Assembly (NCBI GenBank): GCA_963828405.1
Contig: CAWHEG010000031.1
Coordinates: 1,054,001-1,118,000, forward strand
Origin: JANMJD01 sp963828405
GTDB lineage: Bacteria > Actinomycetota > Acidimicrobiia > Acidimicrobiales > Ilumatobacteraceae
Reading direction: 5' to 3'
DNA length: 64,000 nucleotides
Below the pieces are notes generated by a model. That model had not been told where the DNA came from. It did not search any database and saw only the letters and a list, made by a program, of their open reading frames with translations. The position numbers were made by a program, and so were the translations under genes. Below, one piece after another: positions 35,044-43,846 of this stretch. Position 1 is the stretch's first letter, and each line of letters begins with the position of its first letter.

Positions 35044-35925
35044 TCAGGCGCCGTCGATCACCTGTCCGTCGACGGCGACGAGGGCCCGGTCGGCGAGCAC
35101 GGTGTTCAACTCGGCCGACCAGAGGACCAGCGTGACGATCAGCTTCACCCACGTCAACAGCCCGATGACGACGGCGAACACGCCGTAGGTGTCGGAGGCC
35201 TTGGCGACGACGCGTTGCAGGAACCAGCCGCCCAGGGCATGCAGCACGGTGAGGCCGAAGCCGCCCATGACGGCACCTGGGGCCAGCCGGCGCCAGCTGT
35301 CGCCGCCAGGGATGGCCACGGCGAACATCACGCCGAGGAGCGCCGCATTGGCCAGGATCGCCACCGCGTAGCCGAGCGGGCGCCCGATCCCGGGCAGGTC
35401 GGCCGCTGCCACGACGCCCCCGAGGACGGTCGTGGCGAGCAGACCCGTCCCGAGGATGCCGAGCAGGGCCAGCGCACGGAGCCGCCGCTTGAGGAATCCG
35501 ATCGGGCGGTCCACCACGGCATGTGAGACGGCGTGGATGGCGTATTCCAGCGCGTCGAAGGCATGGGTGCCCGACCACAGGGCGATCAGGCCGGCGAGCA
35601 CGGCGGTCACGGTGCTGCCCGTGAGCTTGCCGGTGCCGGTGTTGAGGATCTGGTCGCCGATCACCGGGAACGTGGAGAGCGCCGACGTGCGGATCCGATC
35701 GCTCCACGAACCGTTGGCCAGCATGCCGACGACCGACGTCACCACCAGGAGGAGGGGGAAGATCGAGAAGAAGGCGAAGTACGACACGACCGCGGAGAGC
35801 CGCCCGATGCCGTCGCGCCCGCCCTTCTCGACGACCGTCATCAGGAGGTCGACATGGGCGTGGCGGGATCGCACCCGCCCGATCAGTCGATGCACTGCGC
35901 CGGCTCGACCGGCAGTCGAGGTCAT
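35044..35925 (-). CDS. YihY/BrkB family inner-membrane protein
   Basis: 293 residues. The family's first motif (GGRDGIGRLSAVVSYFAFFS, with SxFPLLLVV following) and its later helices (TYGVFAVVIGLLTWVKLI, LVLWSAELN) are clear, with about six hydrophobic segments. It is an integral membrane protein of unknown transport or envelope role; the old 'ribonuclease BN' label is wrong for this family. ATG 35925 is chosen over upstream in-frame codons because homologues begin shortly before the basic RLIGRVRSRH stretch. It precedes the amidotransferase-like gene's end by 22 bp. Confidence 0.88.
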   Translation of the reverse strand: MTSTAGRAGAVHRLIGRVRSRHAHVDLLMTVVEKGGRDGIGRLSAVVSYFAFFSIFPLLLVVTSVVGMLANGSWSDRIRTSALSTFPVIGDQILNTGTGKLTGSTVTAVLAGLIALWSGTHAFDALEYAIHAVSHAVVDRPIGFLKRRLRALALLGILGTGLLATTVLGGVVAAADLPGIGRPLGYAVAILANAALLGVMFAVAIPGGDSWRRLAPGAVMGGFGLTVLHALGGWFLQRVVAKASDTYGVFAVVIGLLTWVKLIVTLVLWSAELNTVLADRALVAVDGQVIDGA

Positions 35926-35947
35926 GGCCGGGCAGGCTACGGGCTTG

Positions 35948-36682
35948 TCAGCGGCCCCGGACCATCTCGGCGATGAAGTGGCCGAACAGCGCCGAGTCAC
36001 CCTCGTGGACGATCTTCTCGGGATGCCACTGCACGGCGAGCACCGGGCACCGTGGATCGGTCGGCTCGATCGCCTCGATCGTGCCGTCGGGCGCCCAGGC
36101 CACGGCGCGGAACCCGTCCGCCACGCGGTCGACGGCCTGGTGGTGGATCGAGTTGACGAGATGGCCGGTGGCGCCGCCGTACGCCTGCGACAGGCGGCTG
36201 TCGGCGGCGATCGTCAGCGGGTGACGGGCGGCGATCGTCTCGCCGGCGATGTCGCTGATCGGGCGGTGGAACCCGTCGGGAGTCGTCATGTCCTGGTGGA
36301 GCGTGCCGCCCATCGCCACGTTGAGCACCTGGTAGCCACGGCAGATGGCGAACAGCGGGATGCCCAGGGCGACGGCGGCGCGGGCGAAGCCCAGATCGCT
36401 GGCATCGGCCGACTCCGAGACGCCCTTGCTGCAGCCCCGATCTGCCTGTCCGTACCGCTCGGGATCCACGTCGTCGCCGCCGACCATGACCAGGCCGTCG
36501 AACCCGGCCAGCACGTCGGCGCAGTCCGCCGGTGCGTGGTGGGGGAGCAGCAGGGGCAGGCCGCCGGCCGCCGCCACCGATGCCGGGTACTCCGCGCCGA
36601 GGGTATAGAGATCGGTGCGCTCGGAGATGAAGGTCGGCATGTTCCGACGCCAGGTGGTCATCGCAATGCGCGGCTTGGGCAC
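35948..36682 (-). CDS. Gamma-glutamyl-gamma-aminobutyrate hydrolase family (peptidase C26) protein
   Basis: 244 residues. The class-I amidotransferase triad is present: Cys in FAICRGYQVLN, and His-Glu in VQWHPEK. The N-terminal fold (PRIAMTTWRRNM, GLVMVGGDDVDPERYG) is that of PuuD. PuuD-like enzymes hydrolyse gamma-glutamyl amides such as gamma-Glu-GABA. A PuuA-like ligase is encoded at 16.4-17.7 kb, but no linked polyamine genes are visible, so a joint pathway is only a suggestion. The GTG start at 36682 is preferred over an upstream ATG at 36745 because it begins directly at the first strand. Confidence 0.88.
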   Translation of the reverse strand: MPKPRIAMTTWRRNMPTFISERTDLYTLGAEYPASVAAAGGLPLLLPHHAPADCADVLAGFDGLVMVGGDDVDPERYGQADRGCSKGVSESADASDLGFARAAVALGIPLFAICRGYQVLNVAMGGTLHQDMTTPDGFHRPISDIAGETIAARHPLTIAADSRLSQAYGGATGHLVNSIHHQAVDRVADGFRAVAWAPDGTIEAIEPTDPRCPVLAVQWHPEKIVHEGDSALFGHFIAEMVRGR

Positions 36683-36756
36683 CGGCCCATTCTGCCCGCC
36701 CGCGGGCGGTCCCCACCGTCGGATCGCACCTGCCCGGGGCCGCATCGCCGCCCTGT

Positions 36757-36810
36757 CGACGGTGCCGGCTCGACGCTGCCGGCCGACGGTGCCGGCCGGA
36801 CGGTGCCGGT
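36757..36810. repeat. Four imperfect ~13-bp repeats upstream of the GATase gene
   Basis: CGACGGTGCCGGC, CGACGCTGCCGGC, CGACGGTGCCGGC and GGACGGTGCCGGT follow each other. They sit in the divergent promoter region between the C26 hydrolase and the class-I amidotransferase. Confidence 0.55.
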
Positions 36811-36821
36811 AACCTGGTTCG

Positions 36822-37508
36822 ATGCGTCGTTGCCTGGTGATCCAACACGAACCCGACGGTCCGGTCGGCCTGGCCGGCGAGCGCCTCGCCCACCACGGCT
36901 ACGAGTTGCTGCCGGTACTGGTGATGGAGACCACCGGCGTCGGACATTCCGACGTCGTGTTCCCCGATCCGACCGGGTTCGACTTCGTCGTGTCGCTCGG
37001 ATCGGTACAGGGGGTGTACGACCGGGCGTCGATCGGCTCGTGGATCGACGGTGAGCTGGATCTGCTGCGCCGGGCCCACGACCACGAGGTGCCGGTGCTC
37101 GGGCTGTGCTTCGGCGGCCAGGCCCTCTCGGCCGCGCTCGGCGGGACCGTCGAGCAGGCGCCGGGGCACGAGATCGGCTGGATCGAGCTCGAGACCTTCG
37201 ACGCCGACCTGATCGCCTCCGGACCGTGGTTCGCCTGGCACAGCGATCGGTTCACGGTGCCTCCGGGGGCCACCGAACTGGCCCGCACCGGGCTGTGCCC
37301 GCACGCCTTCCGCCATGGTCGCAGCGTCGGCCTGCAGTTCCACCCCGAGGTCGACGAGGTGATCGTCAAGGACTGGGTCTCGTCGTGCGACGACGCCTAC
37401 TTCGCCGAACGGGGCATCGATGCCGCCGCTCTTGTCGGCGGTGCCGACCGCCACGCCGCGGCCCGAGACGCCTTCTTCCGCCTGATCGACTCGATGATCG
37501 ACGGTTGA
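36822..37508 (+). CDS. Class-I glutamine amidotransferase-like protein
   Basis: 228 residues. The nucleophile is in VLGLCFGGQALSAALGG and the His-Glu pair in LQFHPEVD, the full triad of GMP-synthase-type amidotransferases. There is no synthetase domain, so it is a stand-alone GATase whose acceptor or partner is not known. MRRCLVIQHEPDGPVG is the standard first strand, fixing the start at ATG 36822. It is divergent from the C26 hydrolase, and both have the same fold. Confidence 0.9.
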   Translation: MRRCLVIQHEPDGPVGLAGERLAHHGYELLPVLVMETTGVGHSDVVFPDPTGFDFVVSLGSVQGVYDRASIGSWIDGELDLLRRAHDHEVPVLGLCFGGQALSAALGGTVEQAPGHEIGWIELETFDADLIASGPWFAWHSDRFTVPPGATELARTGLCPHAFRHGRSVGLQFHPEVDEVIVKDWVSSCDDAYFAERGIDAAALVGGADRHAAARDAFFRLIDSMIDG

Positions 37509-37581
37509 CGAAACCCGTGTGACGAATGTCCGGGTCGGAGGTCCCTGGCCCGCGCCCGCCGGGAGCCATAACCTGAACGCC

Positions 37582-38289
37582 ATGTCCAACGCGTCGATGA
37601 CATGGTGGCCGACGGCCGAGCACTGGTCGGTGGACATCCCGCTGCACACCCCGCACCCCCGGCTCGCCGCGCTGGCCGAGACCGGCTACGTCGTCCTCGA
37701 CGACGCCGACTTCGAGGTCCCCTCGGCGGAGTGGACCTCGCTCGAGTACATGGACTGGAAGTCGGGCGGTGACACCAACTTCGCCCCACTGGCCAGCGCC
37801 GACGGGCAGCTCGACTGCCGGGGGTTCTGGGACAAGGGCAAGACCGACAAGGACGCCCGGTGGACGTCGAATGCCGAGCTCGCCCCGACGCTGCGCGCCT
37901 ACGTCGACGGGGTGGGGGCCAACTTCGGCCGGGTCCGGATCATCAAGCTCGAACCCCAGGACTACGACGCCGCGATCCGCAGCTTCCACCGCGACGACAA
38001 CAACCGTTTCAACCCCGACGACGAGGGCTGGGTCGTGCGGACATGGGTCGAGCTGACCGACAACCCGGACAGCTACATGCTGCTGATGGACAACGGTCCC
38101 GATCGCCTGCCCGACCGGGCGACCGAGGTGCGCATCCCGCTGCGTGCCGGTGCGCGGTTCGTGGTCGACTCGCAGCGACTCTGGCACGTGGTCGTCCACA
38201 ACGGCACCGCCCCGCGCTATGCGCTGATCACCAGCTTCGAGAGCGGCCCCGTCCTCGAGCGGTGGGTGGCCCGGTCGGTCAGCGCCTGA
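37582..38289 (+). CDS. Hypothetical protein with 2-oxoglutarate/Fe(II) oxygenase-like features
   Basis: 235 residues from ATG 37582 (MSNASMTWWPTAEHW). The central and C-terminal parts have the order of a double-stranded beta-helix hydroxylase. IRSFHRDDNN supplies a possible H-x-D iron pair. RLWHVVVHNGTAPRYALITS supplies a late His followed by an Arg in the position used for 2-oxoglutarate binding. No well-known family is recognised with confidence. It could be an aspartyl/asparaginyl-hydroxylase-like enzyme or a relative that has lost activity. The last 11 bp overlap the convergent PLP-enzyme gene. Confidence 0.7.
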   Translation: MSNASMTWWPTAEHWSVDIPLHTPHPRLAALAETGYVVLDDADFEVPSAEWTSLEYMDWKSGGDTNFAPLASADGQLDCRGFWDKGKTDKDARWTSNAELAPTLRAYVDGVGANFGRVRIIKLEPQDYDAAIRSFHRDDNNRFNPDDEGWVVRTWVELTDNPDSYMLLMDNGPDRLPDRATEVRIPLRAGARFVVDSQRLWHVVVHNGTAPRYALITSFESGPVLERWVARSVSA

Positions 38290-39403
38290 CGGCGGCGAGG
38301 GCGGCCGAGAGGTCGGCCCACAGGTCGCCGGGATCCTCGATCCCGACGCTCAGCCGGATCAGCCCGGGATCGACGTGGGCGTCGCCGGCATACCGCTGAC
38401 GCCGTTCCATCGTCGACTCGACCCCGCCGAGGCTGGTGGCGTGGGTGATCACCTCGACGGCGGCGCACACGGCGTCGGCCGGCCCTGCCCCGCCGCGCAC
38501 GACGAACGAGAGCATCGAGCCGGGACCGTCGGCCTGGCGGGCCGAGATGTCGTGGCCCGGATGGCCGGGCAGGCCGGGGAAGAGGACTCGTTCGACGGCG
38601 GGATGGGCACTCAACCGTTCGGCGAGGACGATGGCGTTCGCCTGGGCCCGCTCCACCCGCAGCGGCAGGGTGCGCAGGCCGCGCAGGGCGAGGAACGCCT
38701 CCAACGCGCCGGGCGTGGCGCCGTGGAGGGTGCGGACACGGCGGAGGCGCCCGGCGACCTCCGGCGATGCGCTGGACAACACACCGAGGAGCAGGTCGCT
38801 GTGCCCACCGATCGCCTTGGTGGCGCTGTGGAACGACACGGTCGCCCCCCATTCGAGGGGTCGGAGCAGCACCGGGGTGGCGAAGGTGGCGTCGACGACG
38901 GTGCGGGCCCCGCGGTCGTGCGCCGCGCCGAGGATCGCCGGCAGGTCGGCGATGTCCATCGTCGGGTTGGCGGGGGTCTCGATCCACACCAGGTCGGCCC
39001 CGGCGCAGGCGTCGACCACGTCGGCCGTGCGGGCGACATCGACCGTACGTACCGCGATGCCGGCCGTCGGCGCCAGGTCGGCGACGAGGCTGCGCACCCC
39101 GTGGTAGGAGGCCGAGGGGAGGACCAGCACGCGGGGGGCGAAGGCGGCGAGGACGGCGGCCGCAGCAGCCATCCCCGAGGCGTACGCCACCGAGAGCCCG
39201 CCTTCCAGCGCCCCCATCGCCGTCTCGAACGCCGACCACGTGGCCGTTCCATCGGCGCGCGAGTAGTCGCCGCCGTTGCGGAAGTTCGAGGCCAGGGTGA
39301 TCGGGGTGTTGAGCGGCGCGCCGTCGGCGGTCGGTCGGCCGGCCGACACGGCGACGGTGTGCAGGGAGGGACGCGCCGGCGGGGCGGCCAGGTCCTCACC
39401 CAC
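38279..39403 (-). CDS. Cys/Met metabolism PLP-dependent enzyme (cystathionine gamma-synthase-like)
   Basis: 374 residues. The Schiff-base Lys is in SFHSATKAIGGHSDLL. Fold-type-I markers YASGMAAAAAVL (phosphate-side loop), ETPANPTMDIADL and VDATFATP (Asp for the pyridine nitrogen) are in order. ATSLGGVESTMERRQR near the end is the usual substrate-side Arg region. It may act as cystathionine gamma-synthase, gamma-lyase or homocysteine desulfhydrase; sequence alone does not decide. The GTG start at 39403 overlaps the upstream MarR stop by 8 bp, so the regulator and enzyme are co-transcribed. Confidence 0.9.
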   Translation of the reverse strand: MGEDLAAPPARPSLHTVAVSAGRPTADGAPLNTPITLASNFRNGGDYSRADGTATWSAFETAMGALEGGLSVAYASGMAAAAAVLAAFAPRVLVLPSASYHGVRSLVADLAPTAGIAVRTVDVARTADVVDACAGADLVWIETPANPTMDIADLPAILGAAHDRGARTVVDATFATPVLLRPLEWGATVSFHSATKAIGGHSDLLLGVLSSASPEVAGRLRRVRTLHGATPGALEAFLALRGLRTLPLRVERAQANAIVLAERLSAHPAVERVLFPGLPGHPGHDISARQADGPGSMLSFVVRGGAGPADAVCAAVEVITHATSLGGVESTMERRQRYAGDAHVDPGLIRLSVGIEDPGDLWADLSAALAAVRR

Positions 39404-39983
39404 TGGCTTGTTCCCGGCCGGTCTGATCCGGGCTGGTCGGGTACGGGCTGGTCGGGTCCTGGCCGGTCGCCGCCGACTCCACGGCGCGCAGGACGAGGCG
39501 GAGGAGGCGGGAGAGCTCGTGGCGCTGCTCGGGCGACAACTCCCCGGTGACGATGGCCTCCTGCCGGTTGAAGTGCGGCAGGATCCCGTCGACGGCCGCC
39601 CGGCCGGCCTGCGATGCCGAGACCATCACCCGGCGCCGGTCCGTGGGGTGGGGGTGACGCCCGGCCAGGCCCCGCTTCTCGAGGGTCTTGAGCACGCCGG
39701 TGAGCGTCCCGGGGGTGATCCCGGCCTCGGTGGCCAGCGGTCCGGACTCCTGGGGACCCCATACCCGGAGCACGAACAGCACCACGAAGGCGCTCCAGGA
39801 CAGCTGCTCGCCGGCGAGGACGGTCGTCTCCATGTGGGTGCGTACGGCATTGGCCGCCCGGAAGATGTTCGAGACGGCGAGCAGCGGTCCGAGGTCGAGC
39901 CCGAGGTCGCCGATGGCCGCCCGTACGTCGCGTTCGGCCTGGCGCAGTTCTGCGTGGTCGTCGGTGATGAAGGCCCGGCGCAC
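39396..39983 (-). CDS. MarR family transcriptional regulator
   Basis: 195 residues. The winged helix-turn-helix is LATEAGITPGTLTGVLKTLE and the wing is HPTDRRRVMVSAS. N- and C-terminal helices make the dimer interface. A C-terminal tail (DPTSPYPTSPDQTG) is encoded by two copies of a 15-bp repeat and is likely disordered. GTG start at 39983. It is first in a two-gene unit with the PLP enzyme and probably represses its own operon, perhaps also responding to a small phenolic or amino-acid ligand as MarR proteins do. Confidence 0.9.
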   Translation of the reverse strand: MRRAFITDDHAELRQAERDVRAAIGDLGLDLGPLLAVSNIFRAANAVRTHMETTVLAGEQLSWSAFVVLFVLRVWGPQESGPLATEAGITPGTLTGVLKTLEKRGLAGRHPHPTDRRRVMVSASQAGRAAVDGILPHFNRQEAIVTGELSPEQRHELSRLLRLVLRAVESAATGQDPTSPYPTSPDQTGREQASG

Positions 39984-40098
39984 CCGAGCACGATACTCCG
40001 CACCCCGGTCGGTACGCTGAACAGGCGAGACGCCGGGCGGGCAGCCGGTTCAGGCCTCGCCGAACCAAACCTCAGGCCGCTACCGGGCGTGTCTGGTT

Positions 40099-40617
40099 GT
40101 GGCAATGACCGCTGCGCTGATGACCGAACTCACCCACGTCGACGACTTCGAGGCGATGTTCCGCGCCCACTACGGGCGCCTGGTGCGCGCCATGACCGTG
40201 GTCAGCGGGAACGGCGAGTCGGCGGCCGACGCCGTGCAGAGCGCCTTCGTCAAGGCCCACGTGCGCTGGCGGCGGCTGCGGCACTACGAGGATCCCGTGG
40301 CCTGGATCCGGCGGGTGGCGATCAACGAGCTGCGCGACGAGGCCCGGCGCAACGTGCGCAAACAGCGGGCCGTCGAACGCCTCGGCCCGCAGATCCAGCA
40401 CACCACCCACGAGCCCGTCCTCGACGAGATGGCCGGGCTGCTCGCCCAGCTCCCCCGCCAGCAGCGGCTCGCCGTCTCGCTGTACTACGTCGAACAGCTG
40501 ACGGTGGCCGAGATCGCCGTGGCGCTCAAGCTCTCCGAGGGTGCCGTGAAGTTCCATCTCCACCGCGGACGCGAACGCCTCCGCACCGTGCTCACGGGAA
40601 AGGGCAACCCAGAATGA
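40099..40617 (+). CDS. ECF-type RNA polymerase sigma factor (SigE-like)
   Basis: 172 residues. Region 2 is DDFEAMFRAHYGRLVRAMTV followed by a D-A-V-Q-S-A-F-V-K-A helix. Region 4 has LPRQQRLAVSLYYVEQLTVAEIAVALKLSEGAVKFHL. It starts at GTG 40099 (VAMTAALMTEL; internal ATGs at 40105 and 40120 are possible). It overlaps the next gene by ATGA (40614-40617), the usual coupling of an ECF factor with its anti-sigma partner. Confidence 0.92.
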   Translation: MAMTAALMTELTHVDDFEAMFRAHYGRLVRAMTVVSGNGESAADAVQSAFVKAHVRWRRLRHYEDPVAWIRRVAINELRDEARRNVRKQRAVERLGPQIQHTTHEPVLDEMAGLLAQLPRQQRLAVSLYYVEQLTVAEIAVALKLSEGAVKFHLHRGRERLRTVLTGKGNPE

Positions 40618-41501
40618 GCGAGTTCGACGATCCGGTCCTGCGCAATGCGCTCGAGCAACTGGCCGGTTATCCACCCGACCAGGCCGCGGCGCTCGCCGAG
40701 GTGCGCCAGCGTGGGCGCACGGTGCGCCAGCGCCGAGCGGCTGTGTTGACGCTGGCCTGCGCCGGGGTGCTCGGCATTGCCGTGTACGGCGCCGGCCGGC
40801 AGCGCCCCGCTCAGGTCACGGTGATCGACGCCGCCGGGCTCAGCGAGGTGACGGCGGCCCCCGCGACCACGACCACGTCGGCGACGACCTCGGCGGTGGC
40901 GACCTTGCCCGCCCCGACGACCACCGTGGGTGGCCTGCTGATCGAGCCGGTCTCGGGGCAGCAACCCGAGTTGGGGACGATCCCGACCACCGTCGCCGTG
41001 ACCCAACCGGCGTCTGGTCCGGCGTCGGGGACGGCATCCTCGGGCACCCGGGCGCCCAGTGCCTCGCCGCCGAGTGGGACGTCTCCGCCCTCCGGCGAGA
41101 CCGCGCCACCGCCTCCTGCTCCGACGTCGGTCGGGCGCCAGACCGACTCCTACTCCTCGGGTGGGGGGTCGTTGAGCGTCTCGACCGATGGCTCGACGGT
41201 GACGCTGGTGAGCGCAGTGGCCGGCGACGGCTTCACCGCCGAGATCGACAAGTCATCGGGAAGTTCTGTTCGCGTGAACTTCGTCGGCAAGAAGACCACG
41301 TTCCGTGTGAAGGCGAAGCTCGACGGCGGCAGAATAGTCTTTGAGGTTCAGAAGGACGACGATCAAGAGACCACTAGCACTGATCCGACCGATCTCGGCG
41401 ACAGTGAAAGTGGTGTTGGAAATGGCAGCAGTGACAGCGGCGGTGACTACGGCGGCGGCTATGGCGGTGTTGGCGATCATGGCCTTGGTGGGGACGGCTG
41501 A
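40614..41501 (+). CDS. Membrane-anchored putative anti-sigma/sensor with outer beta domain
   Basis: 295 residues. A 45-residue cytosolic tail (DDPVLRNALEQLAGYPPDQA, then an Arg-rich VRQRGRTVRQRR) leads into one transmembrane helix. A long Thr/Pro/Ser/Gly linker follows, then a compact domain from DSYSSGGGSLSVSTDGSTVT to VFEVQKDDD, and a Gly/Asp/Ser tail. The compact domain is homologous to the one in the next gene. No zinc anti-sigma motif is present. Position (ATGA overlap with the sigma gene) and topology make it the likely anti-sigma or signal-transducing partner; this is inference. Confidence 0.78.
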   Translation: MSEFDDPVLRNALEQLAGYPPDQAAALAEVRQRGRTVRQRRAAVLTLACAGVLGIAVYGAGRQRPAQVTVIDAAGLSEVTAAPATTTTSATTSAVATLPAPTTTVGGLLIEPVSGQQPELGTIPTTVAVTQPASGPASGTASSGTRAPSASPPSGTSPPSGETAPPPPAPTSVGRQTDSYSSGGGSLSVSTDGSTVTLVSAVAGDGFTAEIDKSSGSSVRVNFVGKKTTFRVKAKLDGGRIVFEVQKDDDQETTSTDPTDLGDSESGVGNGSSDSGGDYGGGYGGVGDHGLGGDG

Positions 41502-41567
41502 CGGAGGCCGGTCCCCAGGGTCGGCGGGCCTCGTCGCCCTTCGGGTTCGCGGCGAGGGTGGTCGGTG

Positions 41568-42572
41568 ATGGTCCCCCGGAGTGTTCCCGGTCGGCGTGGC
41601 CGCCGCCTGGTGGCCGCCTGCGGGCTGGCGACGATGATGGTCGTCGGCACGGCAACCTTGGCCCGCGCCGCCACGGACGGTGGGGCCGAGACATCCCCGC
41701 CCTCCGGCCGCCTCGCCGAGGAGTTGGCGCCGACGACACCGGCAACGGCACTCACCGTGGCGCCGGCGACGGCTGCCCCGGCGCCGAACCCGGCATCGCC
41801 CGTCCCGTCGGGGTCGGTCCCGACGTCGTCCTCCCCGTCGCCCGCTGATCTCGTGGTCCGTCAGGATGCGACCCTGATCGCATCCCAGCCGGTGCCCACG
41901 GTGGCGCCCACCGCGGCCGGCACGGTCGTGGCGCTCAGGACGGGCACCCCGAAGCCCGCTCCAACGCCCGAGCCCGGCATGACCGACCTCGCTGTCACCG
42001 CGGCCGCCACCACCGAACAACCGGGCGCCACCGAACAACCGGCGCCGTCGCCCGCCGTCGCCCCGACCGCAGCCGCTCCGGCGGTGGCGTCGCCGGCGGT
42101 CGTCGCCCAGGCGGCGTATGCCAAGACCTACACGAGCCCGGGAGGCAGCATCGCCGTCTGGGTCGATCCGGCTGCCGGCACGGTGTCGCTGTCCGACGTC
42201 TCGCCGCTCGACGGCTGGGTATCGACGATCAAGCGCAACGACGGCAAGGTCGACGTGCTGATGACCTCGTCGAGTGGTGAGATCCGATTCCGGATCGGCA
42301 TCACCGACGGCAGGCTCGTCGAGGACGTCAAGGTGACGGTCACCGATCCGGGCGGTGGCTCGTGCGGTGATGCTGACGATGACGACGACGACGGCGACTG
42401 CGGATCCGATGGCGGATCGGACGGATCCGCTCAGGACGGCGAGCGCTGCGACGACGATGACGGCAAGGAATGCTCGTCGGACGACGACGACGACTCGTCC
42501 GACGACGACGACTCGTCCGACGACGACAACGACTCGTCCGACGACGACCGTCGTGACGACGACGATCGCTGA
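41568..42572 (+). CDS. Secreted Asp/Ser-rich protein sharing a domain with the sigma-linked membrane protein
   Basis: 334 residues from ATG 41568. A signal peptide (RRGRRLVAACGLATMMVV, then cleavage near LARA-A), an Ala/Pro/Thr linker, and one domain (TYTSPGGSIAVWVDPAAG, WVSTIKRNDGKVDVLM, IRFRIGITDGRLVEDVKV) follow. That domain matches the outer domain of the preceding protein in strand order and length. The C-terminus is almost pure Asp/Ser, with three 18-bp repeats, and would be highly acidic and possibly calcium-binding. It is 66 bp from its neighbour and probably in the same operon. It could be a ligand for, or effector of, the sigma system. Confidence 0.8.
   Translation: MVPRSVPGRRGRRLVAACGLATMMVVGTATLARAATDGGAETSPPSGRLAEELAPTTPATALTVAPATAAPAPNPASPVPSGSVPTSSSPSPADLVVRQDATLIASQPVPTVAPTAAGTVVALRTGTPKPAPTPEPGMTDLAVTAAATTEQPGATEQPAPSPAVAPTAAAPAVASPAVVAQAAYAKTYTSPGGSIAVWVDPAAGTVSLSDVSPLDGWVSTIKRNDGKVDVLMTSSSGEIRFRIGITDGRLVEDVKVTVTDPGGGSCGDADDDDDDGDCGSDGGSDGSAQDGERCDDDDGKECSSDDDDDSSDDDDSSDDDNDSSDDDRRDDDDR
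42478..42558 (+). repeat. 18-21-bp tandem repeats coding (D)nSS tract
   Basis: Units of GACGACGACGACTCGTCC-type DNA repeat about three and a half times, giving DDDDSS / DDDDSS / DDDNDSS. The tract is prone to slippage and copy-number change. Confidence 0.8.
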
Positions 42573-42586
42573 CGACACCTCAGCGA
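42566..42586. terminator. Short bidirectional hairpin over two convergent stops
   Basis: TCGCTGA (42566-42572) pairs with TCAGCGA (42580-42586), a 7-bp stem with a 7-nt loop. The left arm contains the stop of the Asp-rich gene and the right arm that of the MFS gene. There is no T-tract. Confidence 0.4.
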
Positions 42587-43839
42587 CGTTGGCCGATACC
42601 TTCGTGGATGGGCTCCGGCGCCGGTCCGTCGAGGGTGACGCGCCACCACGGCGCCCAGCGCACCAGCCACCAGCTGAGGCCGGCGGCCACCACCGAGGCG
42701 AGACCGAAGGCCCAGCGAAGTCCGACGGCATCGGCGACCAGCCCGATCCACACGATGCCGATCCCGTAGGCGATGCCCATCGAGGCGTGGGCCAGTGAGA
42801 TCACCCGGCCCCGGGTGGCCGTCGGCGCGTCACGTTGGGTCACGCCCATCGCCGTGGTGAACATGCTGGCGGCGCCCGCGCCGAGGCAGGCGACGGTGAT
42901 CGCGGCCAGCCAGGGCGCCGGAGCGACGGCGAAGGCGATGTAGGCGGCGAGCATCAACGCACACACGCCGCGTAGCAGGCGCGACGTCCCGAACGTGGGC
43001 GTGAGGGCGACGAACGTCAGGCTGCCGGCGATCGCCCCGAATCCCTGCATGCTGCTCAGCACGCCGGTGAGCCGGATCCCGCCCTCGAACACCTTGTCGG
43101 CGTAGATCGGCAGCAGCCCCATGAACGGGCCGATCGTCAGATTGAGCAGGATCATCATCACCACACCGAGGCGGCAGCCCCGGACGTCACGCACCGAGCG
43201 GAACCCGTCGGCCAGACGGCGCCCGACCCCGGCCGGCTCGGCCGGCGGTGGGCGGAACGGGCGGCGGAGGGCCAGCACGGCGACGGCCATGGCGCCGAAG
43301 GTCGCGGCGTTGAAGGCGACGGTCCATGCCGGACCGACCAGCGCATTGAGCACGGCGCCGAGCAGCGGGCCGACCACCCTTCCGGAGTTCCACGAGTAGA
43401 TCCCGAGCGAGACCATGGCGAGCAGTTCGTCGGGCGGGACGAGGTCGGGGAGCATCGCCGCGAAACCGGGGGCACCGAGGGCGCCGCAGGCGCTGGAGCA
43501 GAGGATCGCACCGGTGAGCACCAACGGCTGTCGTTGCCCGTTGGCGAGCATGACGGCCAGGCCGGTGGTGAACACGGCCTGTCCGGTCAGACCGGCGACG
43601 AAGACACGGGAGCGGTCGAACCGGTCGGCGAGCAGCCCGCCGATCGGCGACGCCAGACCCTGGGGCATGAACGTCGCCAGCGCAGTGAGCCCGGTGAGCA
43701 GCGCGCTGCCCGTGTCGCGGGCGATGAGACTGCCGACGACCACCAGCTGCACCCATGTGCCGACGTCCGACACCACTCCGGCCGCCCAGATCAGGCGGAC
43801 CGAGCGGTGGCGCAGCGGGCGGAAGGGGTGGGCGGGCAC
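42580..43839 (-). CDS. MFS exporter (MFS_3/EntS-like)
   Basis: 419 residues with about twelve hydrophobic helices. GGLLADRFDRSRVFV is the loop 2-3 MFS motif A, and VGPLLGAVLNALVG is an antiporter-like helix. The type resembles EntS-like drug or siderophore exporters. Substrate is unknown. GTG start at 43839 lies 7 nt after the selenoprotein stop, so the two are probably co-expressed. Confidence 0.9.
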   Translation of the reverse strand: MPAHPFRPLRHRSVRLIWAAGVVSDVGTWVQLVVVGSLIARDTGSALLTGLTALATFMPQGLASPIGGLLADRFDRSRVFVAGLTGQAVFTTGLAVMLANGQRQPLVLTGAILCSSACGALGAPGFAAMLPDLVPPDELLAMVSLGIYSWNSGRVVGPLLGAVLNALVGPAWTVAFNAATFGAMAVAVLALRRPFRPPPAEPAGVGRRLADGFRSVRDVRGCRLGVVMMILLNLTIGPFMGLLPIYADKVFEGGIRLTGVLSSMQGFGAIAGSLTFVALTPTFGTSRLLRGVCALMLAAYIAFAVAPAPWLAAITVACLGAGAASMFTTAMGVTQRDAPTATRGRVISLAHASMGIAYGIGIVWIGLVADAVGLRWAFGLASVVAAGLSWWLVRWAPWWRVTLDGPAPEPIHEGIGQRR

Positions 43840-43846
43840 CTGGTCG

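Noticed and set aside
39276..41501. A 741-residue plus-strand frame joining antisense PLP/MarR sequence to the anti-sigma gene
   Set aside because: The true start is the ATGA overlap at 40614. The upstream part lies antisense to two clear genes and over the sigma gene in another frame.
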